Shown: positions 41,343-50,532, counted from the stretch's first letter. The stretch is 64,000 nucleotides of DNA from Clostridia bacterium (GCA_017428385.1 JAFRQX010000028.1:29688-93687), one strand, 5' to 3'. The notes: generated from the letters alone by a model not told the origin. Translations and numbers: made by a program.

Positions 41343-43415
41343 TCAATCTTTTTCCTCAAACCGGATCACATTTCCCTCCTGATCAAACTCCACCTCATAG
41401 CTCTTCACGCCTTCCCTGCGGCTGATGCAGCGAACGGTCAGCCCATCCACTTCCATCCTCCAGGCGGTGCCCTCATTCATATAACAATAATCCATCCAGG
41501 TGACATCCACGTCGCCCAGATCGTACCCCCGCCAATCGACATCCGCCGGGAATACCCTGTCGATGATCGCCGCCGGGGCCATATAACGCGGGCCCTTTTC
41601 CTCCATTTCGATCTTCCGCCAGATTTCCGGCAGGGAGAAGGATATGTACCGCGGTGAGAAGTCAGCCCTGCACGGCATGGAAAGCACGGTTTCGCCGGTT
41701 TCCGCGTCAATCCCGACGATGGACAGGGTATGTTCCGTCAGGAGCTCAACGATCCACACGGGATGGGGCTGCGCGTCCACCAGCACGCAGCTGTTCACTT
41801 CCGTCATGTTTTTGCCGGTGGTTTTCCGTCCCAGTTCCCGCGCCTCCTCCTGCTTGATGCTCACGGAGGATTCCTCCGGATAGTGGGTGGCCTTTATGAC
41901 CTTGCCCTGGATTTCTTTAGGCTCCAGCTCCTTCATGTCCTTTTCCAGCTGCACCCATACGGACTGGTCCCATTTGCCCATGGGCCCGTAAAGATCATAG
42001 AACCGGATGAACAGGTTGTCTCCGTCCACGGGCGGATCCATGGTCACTTTATCCACTTTTCCGTCCTGTTTAAACCGCACTTCGATATTGCTGTGCTGCA
42101 GGTTCCGGGCGGTGAATTTGATAAACCCATAGCCGCTCAGGCCGGAAGACCAGCTGTAGTTCTCTTCGTCCAGCGGGTCTCCCGCCTTGGGATAGGCTTT
42201 CCGCACAGCTTCCACTGCCAGCGGGAGCAGGTCCTCCTCCTTCGGCAGCATCTTCTGGGTTTCCTTGTATACTTTTTCCGGAACATAGCTGAAGGAAATG
42301 CCGTAAGAGTCGTTCTTCCGCAGGCTCTGTACCTCGCCGGTCATGCTGTCAATGCTGACCACATAGTCGCCGGCTTCCTCATCCTCTGCGCCGGAACCGT
42401 CAAAAGGAGTCCAGATCACAAAGGAAACCAGCCAGGCTCGCTCGCCTTCGTATTCCGTCAGTACGGCGCTGTTGTAGGCCGCCCGCTTGTTTGTCATGGC
42501 TTCCTTCGCAATCCGGATGGCCTCCTCCCGGGAGATCTCATCCGCTTTGGGTTCAGGATAACCGGTCATCCGGAATGCCAGATAATCGGTATAGTCATAG
42601 TCTGACGGATCCAGCTCCACCTTCTGAAGCCATTCATGGTATTCCTGCCAGGCAGACTGGGGCCAGTTCTTTTTTATTCCATAAACCAGGTCGAAAACAT
42701 TCCGCAGTTGATAAACGCTGAAGGATTCTTCCGGGTTCAGGAAGGCGGAATACAGTTGGGTACTGTTCTCAGGATCCCTGTCGACGAACGTGGCACCATA
42801 ACGCGCATGCTCCAGGTTCTTCGGGGTCAGGAAGACAGATCATATATCCTCATGGTGGGAATCAGAATCAAACGGAGCGTCTTTGGTGAACATCACTGTC
42901 ATCTGCCAGATGTCCGGAGCCTCCAGGGGCAGATCCTCCCCGTACTCTTCCCGGATCTTCTTCAGCGCCCAGGCAATCGCTTCCTCCCGGGTCATATTGT
43001 CTTTCCCCGGCACATGGGAGCCGAAGGTTTCAGCATGCCCCAGCCTGACTTCCAGGTCGTCATACCAGCCCTGCTGTTCATCCGTCCAGGTGCCGAACGG
43101 CCCGAAGAACTGCAGGCAGTAACTTTCGACCACACTGCTTTCAGGGACTCCGCAGCCGCTTGTCAGAAACTGCATGACAATATCATTCTCCGGAAGAACA
43201 AACCCGTTTTCCTCAAACACCTGCACAATTTCCGCAAGATCCTCATAACTGAAGTACCGGCTGTACCCCGCGCCCCCTCTGTCATTTGCCAGGGCCAGGG
43301 GAATAACCACCTGGTCCACAATCTCCTGCATCGTCATACTCCCCGAAGCCGACGCAGGAACAGCCCCCAGCATAACCACCAGGGCCATAAGCACACATAT
43401 AAAACGTTTACTCAT
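41343..43415 (-). pseudogene. Secreted PepSY-like repeat protein, copy with one in-frame TGA
   Basis: From the ATG at 43415 (GAAGGAGG upstream) to the TGA at 41343 the frame has 690 codons, exactly as many as its neighbour at 38741-40813, but codon 192 is TGA (42842-42840). Aligning the two, PKNLEH here matches PKDIEH there, and the TGA falls opposite a Trp (TGG) in DEWTVSLYPK. A single G-to-A change thus explains the break; no frameshift is needed. The part upstream keeps the signal peptide and the part downstream keeps the PepSY units. Other genes here use TGA as a stop. Confidence 0.85.
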
Positions 43416-43820
43416 CCTATTTCCTCCTTCACTCCCAACCCGGGACAGGACAAAAGATGGGATTCATTCCGGTTATATAACGATCCGGAGAGATGTTTTC
43501 TTGCGGAAGGGGGAAGATGTTGAAATCTGGTGGTTTTTAGACTGTTTTTGTGTTGTGAATTGAATGAATAAAATGTTATAATTACATATCATTTACACAA
43601 TCTTTTGGATTCTATATCTGGTAAGAAATACTAAAACAATAAAAGTTATATTCTATTGGAGCATGGAAGATGAATGAGGAGATTATTCTACGCTGATGTT
43701 TTTATATGCACATTATTAATGAGAATAAGGGTAATTAAGTAATAATCTTGATGGGTAATGATTGTCTTAAACCTTGTTTTTGCTGATTATAGAAGAAAAC
43801 AAAAATATGGAGGAATATAA

Positions 43821-44954
43821 ATGTTAGATGAACTTTTTAGCGCGATTTCACAAAAAATGAGAGTAGACTTCGAAAAAGTAACTAAGCAGATTCTGCATAA
43901 TGGTGAAAGGGGGACAGCCAGAGAAACTATTCTCCAGGAGTATTTAGAGACATATATTCCGAAGAAATATGCATTTGCTAAGGGCATGATTATCAATGCA
44001 ATGAATGAATGCAGTAAACAGATTGATATTATCATCCATGATAGTATTATAACTCCTTATCTTTTTGATATTGGAACAACCATGATACCCATTGAAACTG
44101 TATATGCAACTATTGAGGTAAAATCCCGTTTAACAAAGGATGAGCTTGAAAAAGCAATAAAAAATATAGAAAGCGTCCGAAAGCTTCAGAAACGAACAAT
44201 TAATGGTATTTCATATTCGACTGCAGGATATATTTTCGCTTACGATTCAGATTCTTCTTTAGAGACTATTTATAAAAACTATATTGAATTATCCAAAGAT
44301 ATTCCGATCAGTCATCAGGTTAGTTGCATATGTGTTTTAGGGAAGGGATTAATTCTTCCTGTTATGAAAGATGGATTGTTGACTATATCAACATTTCCAG
44401 GAGAAAACACACTTTATGCTATTTTTAATGATCCGGAGAATTCCTTATTAATGTTCTATTTACTCTTGTTCCATACTCTAAACGAGATACAGGTTTACCC
44501 TCCTAATATGATTGAATATGCACAAAGCACGGGGAAATTAAACACTTCTTTGTTTATCCCATCAGGATATATGCCAGATGACGCTGTATATCGTTTTATG
44601 GGGCATTCTTTGAGTATGAAAGATGTAAATTCCATACAGGAATGGAGACAAAAATTTTTCTCGGGTAATTTGAAGCGAGATGAGATGTTACAGTGTGAAT
44701 TTGGCATGATGATTCCTATGTTGAACAGTCAATATGGCACATTGGAAAATGTTCCCAAGGATTGTAAGTTTACATTTATGGATATTCCTTTGGACTTTGA
44801 AATATTCAAAAAGCATTATTTCATTTATCAAAAAGGGAACGAGGCAACACCACAAGAAAAATCTGATCTGCAGAAGTATGGAGACTTTTTGTTTGCAATA
44901 TATGCTGAAAACCAGGAGAAAATAAAGCAAACGAATCAAAGCAAAGAGTCTTAA
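43821..44954 (+). CDS. DUF6602-like protein, probable PD-(D/E)XK nuclease fold
   Basis: 377 residues. The N-terminal 130 residues look like DUF6602: RETILQEYLETYIPKKYAFAKG, then SKQIDIIIHDS (Asp) and IETVYATIEVKSRLTKDELEKA, giving a D...ExK arrangement of a PD-(D/E)XK-type nuclease. DUF6602 proteins are often found near defence genes. The rest has no recognised domain. GGAGG precedes the ATG by seven bases. The gene and its 400-bp upstream region are AT-rich compared with the flanks, which points to recent acquisition. It stands alone in its operon. Confidence 0.65.
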   Translation: MLDELFSAISQKMRVDFEKVTKQILHNGERGTARETILQEYLETYIPKKYAFAKGMIINAMNECSKQIDIIIHDSIITPYLFDIGTTMIPIETVYATIEVKSRLTKDELEKAIKNIESVRKLQKRTINGISYSTAGYIFAYDSDSSLETIYKNYIELSKDIPISHQVSCICVLGKGLILPVMKDGLLTISTFPGENTLYAIFNDPENSLLMFYLLLFHTLNEIQVYPPNMIEYAQSTGKLNTSLFIPSGYMPDDAVYRFMGHSLSMKDVNSIQEWRQKFFSGNLKRDEMLQCEFGMMIPMLNSQYGTLENVPKDCKFTFMDIPLDFEIFKKHYFIYQKGNEATPQEKSDLQKYGDFLFAIYAENQEKIKQTNQSKES

Positions 44955-45068
44955 AGAAATACTCTAATGGTAAATATTCTATTGAAATAACACTATTTCT
45001 GAAATGAATAATGGTAAAAACTATCTTTTTATACTATTTGTGAACAATATATGTCAGGAGGTGTACGC

Positions 45069-45190
45069 ATGTATCTTCCACCAAGTAATAATCTTGCCAT
45101 TGATACCCTGTCGAGCATCTTTTCTGATATGAGTGAATCTTATAAGATCTTCTGGTTCAACAGCATAGTGCAGGGCGTGGCAAAAGGAAC
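45069..45190 (+). pseudogene. 5' fragment of the HNH gene at 56036
   Basis: The first 40 codons repeat the start of the HNH gene almost exactly (MYLPPS.NLAIDTLS.IFSD, then MSESYKIFWFNSI.QGVAKG), including the TCAGGAGGTG ribosome-binding site. The match ends precisely where a GGGCACCGGGGAC hairpin begins. The rest of the gene is missing. Confidence 0.85.
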
Positions 45191-45218
45191 GGGCACCGGG
45201 GACAGTCCCCGGTGCCCG
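45190..45218. repeat. Perfect hairpin at the fragment breakpoint
   Basis: CGGGCACCGGGGAC and GTCCCCGGTGCCCG pair around one base: a GGACAC-family member with both arms changed in step. Confidence 0.8.
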
Positions 45219-45304
45219 CTTTTCTGCCGGTAAACGGATGGATTCCTGGAATATTATCGGTATACCGATAAAAAAGGTACCGGAGAAACCCTCCGGTACG
45301 GTCG

Positions 45305-45601
45305 TCAGTCTTTGGTAACGACGAGATCTGCCAGCTCCAGGATTTCAATTTCCTTTGTCGCGATCTCGCTGTATTGATGCATGTAGAGCTTCGGGGCGCC
45401 CGAGCTGGTATCCTCGACCTGGAACACGTTCGGATAAACGCCCTTGATCACAACGGGAATCCCCGTAAGGGTCTGCCGCGGCGTCCTTGGATATCTCACG
45501 GAGATATTCGCATGCACATTGGGATGGTTCTTATACAGAAACTCGATTTTCTTTTTGATGTCTGACAGGCTGCTGAGCTCGTCATCCCTGTAATATCTCA
45601 T
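45305..45601 (-). CDS. Veg-like (DUF1021) small protein
   Basis: 98 residues. The pattern LSDIKKKIEFLYKNHPNVHA near the start, then GIPVVIKGVYPNVFQVED and YMHQYSEIATKEIEIL, resembles Veg of Firmicutes, with its ADIK....G..V......GR......G.i...YP.vFvV core and a final V.YSY.DVLT part. Veg proteins influence biofilm formation and are transcribed strongly. This copy is longer than usual at both ends. The gene at 45617 ends 15 bases before its start, so the two are one transcript. Confidence 0.6.
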   Translation of the reverse strand: MRYYRDDELSSLSDIKKKIEFLYKNHPNVHANISVRYPRTPRQTLTGIPVVIKGVYPNVFQVEDTSSGAPKLYMHQYSEIATKEIEILELADLVVTKD

Positions 45602-45616
45602 TGTTCAACCTCCCGC

Positions 45617-45814
45617 TCATTTCTTCCCGAATCCTGTAAATACAGCCGCCTCGGCGCTGCCTTTCCACAGGTAATGCGGATCTTTCCTGATCCGGTCCAG
45701 GGCCTTCTCTGCTTCCAGCTTTGTCCTGAAAAGCAGGACATTGCAATCGCTTCCGGCGATCCAGCCCGGCGGACCGAAATCATGAGTGACTTTGATTCCG
45801 TATTGGTTTGCCAT
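45617..45814 (-). CDS. Small protein of unknown function
   Basis: 65 residues from the ATG at 45814 (AGGAAGAGAG upstream). The middle includes FGPPGWIAGSDCNVLLFRTK and EAEKALDRIRKDPHYLW; it looks like a small alpha/beta protein, perhaps related to SPOR- or DUF-type short domains, but I do not recognise it. It is co-transcribed with the Veg-like gene. Confidence 0.6.
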   Translation of the reverse strand: MANQYGIKVTHDFGPPGWIAGSDCNVLLFRTKLEAEKALDRIRKDPHYLWKGSAEAAVFTGFGKK

Positions 45815-46129
45815 GATCTCTCTTCCTGTCTGCAAAATGAAGCAGCGTGTGGAAACAACTGGATTTACGCAGTTCATTGCCACACGCTGTAACCATATTT
45901 TACACGAATTCCGGACCGTTTTCAAGCGAAAAGCGCAGGGGAAATTTTACTGCATGCATTGATTTTCCTGTGCCGGAGCCGTTTCTTCCGTTCTCCGGCG
46001 TTTGTTCTTCTTCCACCGTCGCCCCGCTCTTCCTTTCTCTGCCGGATTGTGGTAAAAGCCGGGGAAAGGAAAAAACTTCATAGGAAACGGAAAGCCATTC
46101 CGGAACATGAGAAAGGAACGTGATTGTGT

Positions 46130-46360
46130 ATGAAAAAAGCATTGGTCGGCGGTTTCCTGTCTCTGGTCGGCAGCATCTGGGCGATGGTCATTATGCTGGT
46201 TGCGGGAAACAATCTCGTGACTGAGTGGAACACGGAAGCCGGAAGGTTCTGGTCCACGGTAACGGATCTGCGCCTGATGTTCCCCTTCATCCTCGCTGCC
46301 GTGATCGCCGTCATCGGCATCATCGTCATGGTGATCGGACTGATCAAAAAAGAGGATTAA
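46130..46360 (+). CDS. Small two-helix membrane protein
   Basis: 76 residues with two hydrophobic segments at about 4-28 (VGGFLSLVGSIWAMVIMLVAG) and 50-72 (FPFILAAVIAVIGIIVMVIG), a short outside loop and a KKED tail. AAAGGA lies 12 bases before the ATG; an in-frame TTG two codons upstream is an alternative. No family recognised. A hairpin with arms CGGCCTCC and GGAGGCCG follows at 46397-46426. Confidence 0.65.
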   Translation: MKKALVGGFLSLVGSIWAMVIMLVAGNNLVTEWNTEAGRFWSTVTDLRLMFPFILAAVIAVIGIIVMVIGLIKKED

Positions 46361-46622
46361 AACGTAATCCGTCAAACACTGAAAAGCATACAGAAAACGG
46401 CCTCCTCCGGTTTCCCGGGGGAGGCCGCTGTGCATTTTTGTGGCATTTCACTGCGCATTTTCCGGGAGGCTCCCCGACCTTTACTCCCCGGGACACTCCC
46501 GGCACCTGAAGATCAAGAAAAGATCATCTCAGGCTGCTTTTTTGCTGTATTGCTTTACTGTTTCATTGTCTTCTTTGAAGGCATAAATATATAATGCATA
46601 TAAGCATTCTGAAGTAGTTTAT

Positions 46623-46823
46623 TTAATGATCTGAACCATATGACAAGGAGACGCTGAAATGACACACCTGAAAAGACTGGTTGCTTTCCTGCACCGCGTC
46701 CTCCGCCAGCGCCTTGTCCCGTAGCTGCACATAACATAAGCGCAGCAGCGCCACCTGGTACAGGCGGATCAGCTCCTCAATCCTCAGATCCCGCAAACTG
46801 TCCGGATCCATGACAGCTTCCAT
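46623..46823 (-). pseudogene. Truncated ECF sigma factor
   Basis: From an ATG at 46823 with GGAGG seven bases upstream the product begins like an ECF sigma region 2 (IEELIRLYQVALLRLCYVQL, then RDKALAEDAVQE) and stops matching after residue 38, continuing about 19 unrelated residues to a stop. Region 4 is absent. The good start signals suggest a once active gene cut by a deletion. Confidence 0.75.
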
Positions 46824-46998
46824 GGGACCACCTCCTTCAAACGGTCTACACATATATAGACGGAACAGAAAGGGAAATTATCGAAAACGAAAAGAAAAAG
46901 TTTTATCTTAAAACAAAACAGGAAATAAGATACAGCGTTAATACCCCACACAGTGCGGAAATGAACTGTCCGCCTTGATTTTGGCGGGCAGTGATTAT

Positions 46999-48306
46999 TT
47001 AATTTTGTTTCTCCTTTGCTTCTAAATCTTCCTCTAAAATCTGAGCAAATCGTTTCATGTACAATGCGCTTATTTCATCATAATATATGCAACGCTCTTG
47101 CTCACCAAGCCGTCTCTGGCGTGGACAGCCGCCCATGCAGATCGGAAGCATTTTGCATTCGCTGCACTTTGGGTCTCTGGTCGGATCATTCTTGAGATAT
47201 AGTATTTCATTCATTTCATTGATGGTATCGTCTTTGATATTTCCATAACTCAGCTCATCATTACCGATATCCTGCCAGCATTTGTAGAGTTTCCCATCTG
47301 CGTTGATAATCATACCACCCAGGGAATCGGCGCAGCATACATTATCCCGAAGCGTCGGATATTTGGCCATGATATATTCAGGATTACCAATCTGCATCAG
47401 ATTTGTGTATTCGTATTCAATAAAAGCTTTTTGTGAGAAACACTCTCCAACGCAATAATCTCCGCCATAATCGTGAACAGGTGCAGCATAGGGGAAATAG
47501 CTTTTCAGGTTGTGTTCCTTGATAATATCAATGATTTTATTCACTGCATCCGTATTCTTTTTGTCTGTGTTAACTCGTATTGCAACATAAGGCAAAATGC
47601 CATCAATATCAATAATGTTTTTAATGATGGTATCATAGGTCCCTTTGCCGGAATAATGCGGTCTCCGTTTATCGTGGTTTTCCTGATCCCCGTCTATTGT
47701 AATCTGGCATTCCTGCACCTTTTTGTCTACCAGCAATTGAGCAGTCTGACGGTTCAGCAGATATCCGTTTGTCACAATGGAGGCTGAATATTCAACAGAT
47801 TTTTCTTTGCAGATATCCATAAAGGCGTCTGAAAGTTTTTCGATAATATTCAATGCCAGAAGCGGTTCCCCGCCATACCAGGAAACATACATCCTGTCTA
47901 TCTTGTCGGCGCATTTCTTAACGTAATCAATAATCGCCTGCTGGGTGCTGTTATCCATAACAACATCCCTGTGTATCTTATCCTCATAGCAGTATACACA
48001 GCGGAAATTGCAGCAGGTTGTCGGAGCAATGGTCAGGCCAAGTACTCCCGTAGTATATCTGCTTTGATACATCCTGTGCCTGAGAATACTCAGTTCATCA
48101 TAGGAATGATCGACTAAAAAACCGCACCTGATTAATTCAATTATGACAGGCGTTTTATCTTCTTCAGCAATATTCTGGTCGATAGCTTCCAGATATTCCT
48201 GATAATCTTCCTTGTTAAGCTGTACCAGTGAGTTGCTGAAACTGTTGTATGCGATTATTTCCTCACCATTGGGATAAAAGAAATTGTAGTTTGATGCCTT
48301 CAGCAT
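46999..48306 (-). CDS. Radical SAM/SPASM maturase of a Cys-rich RiPP
   Basis: 435 residues. The N-terminal 90 residues may bind the leader peptide. The radical SAM core begins near 100 with CNFRCVYC after APTTC, then YGGEPLL and TNGYLL. The SPASM part has CWQDIG near 350 and CSECKMLPICMGGC near 390, with a last Cys in GEQERC. Such enzymes make thioether or carbon-carbon links. GGAGG precedes the ATG by about 7 bases. A 54-residue peptide with five Cys is coded 110 bases upstream on the same strand. No exporter is adjacent. The region is AT-rich. Confidence 0.88.
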   Translation of the reverse strand: MLKASNYNFFYPNGEEIIAYNSFSNSLVQLNKEDYQEYLEAIDQNIAEEDKTPVIIELIRCGFLVDHSYDELSILRHRMYQSRYTTGVLGLTIAPTTCCNFRCVYCYEDKIHRDVVMDNSTQQAIIDYVKKCADKIDRMYVSWYGGEPLLALNIIEKLSDAFMDICKEKSVEYSASIVTNGYLLNRQTAQLLVDKKVQECQITIDGDQENHDKRRPHYSGKGTYDTIIKNIIDIDGILPYVAIRVNTDKKNTDAVNKIIDIIKEHNLKSYFPYAAPVHDYGGDYCVGECFSQKAFIEYEYTNLMQIGNPEYIMAKYPTLRDNVCCADSLGGMIINADGKLYKCWQDIGNDELSYGNIKDDTINEMNEILYLKNDPTRDPKCSECKMLPICMGGCPRQRRLGEQERCIYYDEISALYMKRFAQILEEDLEAKEKQN

Positions 48307-48360
48307 AGACGTTCCTCCAGTTATTACTGTAAAGTATCTGAAAACTATGGGATGAAAAGA

Positions 48361-48622
48361 GCAATAGTGCGAATATGCCTAATTAGTAATTGCTGACCAA
48401 CTGGTTTCCCAAAAATTTATGTATTGCCTGTGCCAGCAGTATAAGGATATCTGCAACGGTGGGTTTGAAGAGGACAGAAGTGATAGCAGATTCCAATGCA
48501 GTCATTTGGTGGACAGGGATCTGGATGCTGCGCTGGATGCACAACCGTTCTTTTACGCATGGGGGGCATTAATACTTTCATAGATAACTCTCCTTTTATA
48601 ATTTGGCATTTCGCACTATTGC
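48361..48622. repeat. Inverted repeats bracketing the Cys-rich precursor gene
   Basis: GCAATAGTGCGAA (48361-48373) and TTCGCACTATTGC (48610-48622) pair perfectly, and pairing extends further with small gaps (ATGCC.AATTA on the inside). One copy lies just before the precursor's ribosome-binding site and one just after its stop. Confidence 0.75.
48417..48581 (-). CDS. Cys-rich RiPP precursor peptide, 54 residues
   Basis: ATG at 48581, stop TAA at 48419-48417; AGGAGAG lies six bases upstream. The peptide begins MKVLMPPMRKRTVVHP and carries five Cys at positions 23, 28, 32, 36 and 43, in the segment CPPNDCIGICYHFC and then PLQTHRC, before a Cys-free tail YPYTAGTGNT. The Cys spacing (4, 3, 3, 6 residues between) is like that of thioether-forming precursors, though it matches neither the SCIFF nor the Clo7bot pattern as I know them. 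The next gene on the strand is a radical SAM/SPASM enzyme. No precursor family is recognised. Confidence 0.82.
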   Translation of the reverse strand: MKVLMPPMRKRTVVHPAQHPDPCPPNDCIGICYHFCPLQTHRCRYPYTAGTGNT

Positions 48623-48784
48623 TTTTTAATCAAAATATTCTGCCAGCAGTTTCAGACTGCTGTTGAAGTGTTATGTTGTTCTTTCATCAAATCTATGTGA
48701 TAACTCTACATTATGTGCATACAAATTACAATACGTTACAAGCATTTGTTACAGAATTGTGATGTAACATACAGGAGGCGACAG

Positions 48785-48873
48785 GGGCCGGTTCTCAAGG
48801 CGACAGGGGACGGTTCTCTGTCTCCTATTATCAGGGATCAATTGATGCCGGAGGGATGAACCTCCGGTTTTTT
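48785..48873 (+). terminator. Orphan terminator-like hairpins
   Basis: Two GCGACAGGGGMCGGTTCTC units are followed by CCGGAGG/CCTCCGG with a TTTTTT run (48848-48873). No plus-strand gene ends upstream, so these may be moved elements. Confidence 0.55.
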
Positions 48874-48914
48874 ATGCCACAAAGGCAGCAGAGGCTGCTT
48901 CGCCATCCCCATAA

Positions 48915-48964
48915 TTTACACCGCTGTTACATTCCGCCCGTATTCTTTACACTGCTGTTACACT
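48915..48964 (+). promoter_or_regulatory. Direct repeats upstream of the LRR gene
   Basis: TTTACACCGCTGTTACATT (48915-48933) and TTTACACTGCTGTTACACT (48946-48964) differ at two positions and are spaced by 31 bases, about three helical turns. They lie 82-131 bases before the start codon and look like a pair of regulator sites. Confidence 0.5.
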
Positions 48965-49045
48965 GGCTGTGTTATCCTTTCCTTGAAGGAACAGGAGCCC
49001 GCACAGAATCCCTGTGACCGGCTCCTGGAAGGGGAGAAGATGCAT

Positions 49046-50488
49046 ATGAAAAAACTTCTGGCTGTTCTGCTGGCATTTGTACTGCTGTGCCCGGGAAGCC
49101 TTTTTGCTTTCTCCGGAGCGCATGCTGAATCCGGGACCGCTGACGAGCTTCCGGCGAACGCCTTTATGCTGAACAGACTGGCGGACGGAACCGCTGAGAT
49201 TAAAAGGTTTATCCTGAAGGAAGCCGATGAGGTGACGATCCCTTCGGAAATCGATGGCATGACCGTCTCTGCCATCGGTGAATCTGCCTTTTATGAGTGT
49301 GACAGCCTGGTCTCCGTGACCATGCCGGATACCGTGACTTCCCTGGGCGATTACGCGTTCTACCGCTGTGAAAACCTGGAAAGCGTGACCTTTTCCAATT
49401 CCCTGGAGTCCATCGGCTACGGGGCCTTCAGCAACTGTATCAGCCTGAAGGAAGTCCGCCTGCCGTCTTCCCTGAAAACCCTTGGCGAATTTGTTTTTAT
49501 CTTCTGTTCAAGACTGGAATCCATCAACCTTCCGGACAGCCTGACCTCCATCGGCCACGGTACGTTCAATCACTGCAACAGCCTGACCGAAGTGATTGTT
49601 TCCCCGGATCATCCCGCCTACGGCTACGGCAACAGTGCGCTGATTGACAAACGGGACCGGACCTTTGTCCAGTATGTCGGCCCGGATACCGAAAGCTATG
49701 AACTTCCCCGGGGCATTGATACAATCGGGGCGGACGCGTTTTCTTTCCATGGTATCAGGTCTGTTGTAATTCCCCAGGGCGTGAAAACCATCGGGGACCG
49801 CGCCTTTTCCCTGATGGTCGTTCTGGGAGAAGTCATTATTCCGGACAGTGTAACGTCCATCGGCTACAAGGCCTTCTACAGCTGCGGGAACCTGGATTCC
49901 ATCCGGATCCCCGCCAGCGTGACGGAAATCGAGGGCGGCAACTTCTCCTGGTGCCATATGAAGCAGATTGAAGTCGATCCGGCAAACCCGGTCTTTGAAA
50001 TGCAGGGCAGTATGCTGGTCAATAAGGCGGAGCATAAGCTGGTCTTCCACCTGGACCTGGACAGCGGCACATTTGAAGTGCCTGAAGGAATAGAAATCAT
50101 CGGCCTGGGTGCCTTTGAGAACAGTGAACAGCTGGAGACACTCATCCTTCCCGACAGCGTGAAGGAAATCGGCATGGACGCCTTCGCCGTCTGCAACAAC
50201 CTGACCAGCCTCCGCCTCCCGAAGAACCTGAAGACAGTTGAACGCGGCATGGTCCGGGACTGCAAGTCCATCCGGTCCATCACCCTCCCGGAGGGCGTGG
50301 AAACGATCAAAAGCCTGGCCATCAGCTACAACGAAAACCTGGAGGAAATCATCATCCCCGCCAGTGTCACAGACATCGGCATCAACGCCTTTGCCAACTG
50401 TCCCAAGCTGACCTGCAAGGTCACAGAAGGCTCCGCAGCACAGAAATTCTGTGAGAAAAACGGAATCAGGTACGAAATACAAAAGTAA
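49046..50488 (+). CDS. Secreted BspA-like leucine-rich repeat protein
   Basis: 480 residues from the ATG at 49046 (GGGGAG nine bases upstream). Signal peptide at 1-27 (LLAVLLAFVLLCPGSLFA..., cut near GAHA). From about 60 to 470 it consists of LRR_5 repeats of the BspA type, for example VSAIGESAFYECDSLVSVTMP and VTSLGDYAFYRCENLESVTF, about 15 units, with two inserts of a DHPAYGYGNSALIDK kind. No wall anchor or membrane tail is seen. A likely role is adhesion or binding outside the cell. Direct repeats upstream suggest specific regulation. Confidence 0.85.
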   Translation: MKKLLAVLLAFVLLCPGSLFAFSGAHAESGTADELPANAFMLNRLADGTAEIKRFILKEADEVTIPSEIDGMTVSAIGESAFYECDSLVSVTMPDTVTSLGDYAFYRCENLESVTFSNSLESIGYGAFSNCISLKEVRLPSSLKTLGEFVFIFCSRLESINLPDSLTSIGHGTFNHCNSLTEVIVSPDHPAYGYGNSALIDKRDRTFVQYVGPDTESYELPRGIDTIGADAFSFHGIRSVVIPQGVKTIGDRAFSLMVVLGEVIIPDSVTSIGYKAFYSCGNLDSIRIPASVTEIEGGNFSWCHMKQIEVDPANPVFEMQGSMLVNKAEHKLVFHLDLDSGTFEVPEGIEIIGLGAFENSEQLETLILPDSVKEIGMDAFAVCNNLTSLRLPKNLKTVERGMVRDCKSIRSITLPEGVETIKSLAISYNENLEEIIIPASVTDIGINAFANCPKLTCKVTEGSAAQKFCEKNGIRYEIQK

Positions 50489-50501
50489 ACAAGGGGAGAA
50501 A

Positions 50502-50532
50502 AGACAGAGCCTGCCGATGTGGCAGGCTCTGG
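50502..50532 (+). terminator. AGAGCCTGCC-family terminator
   Basis: AGAGCCTGCC pairs with GGCAGGCTCT around GATGT, followed by GGTT. The same arms occur at 53983-54008. Confidence 0.75.

Noticed and set aside
42840..42842. In-frame TGA as selenocysteine or reassigned codon
   Set aside because: The paralogue has Trp, not Cys, at this position, TGA ends other genes in the window, and no SECIS-like hairpin directly follows.
48390..48572. 60-codon plus-strand frame
   Set aside because: It is the antisense of the Cys-rich precursor gene and lacks a ribosome-binding site.
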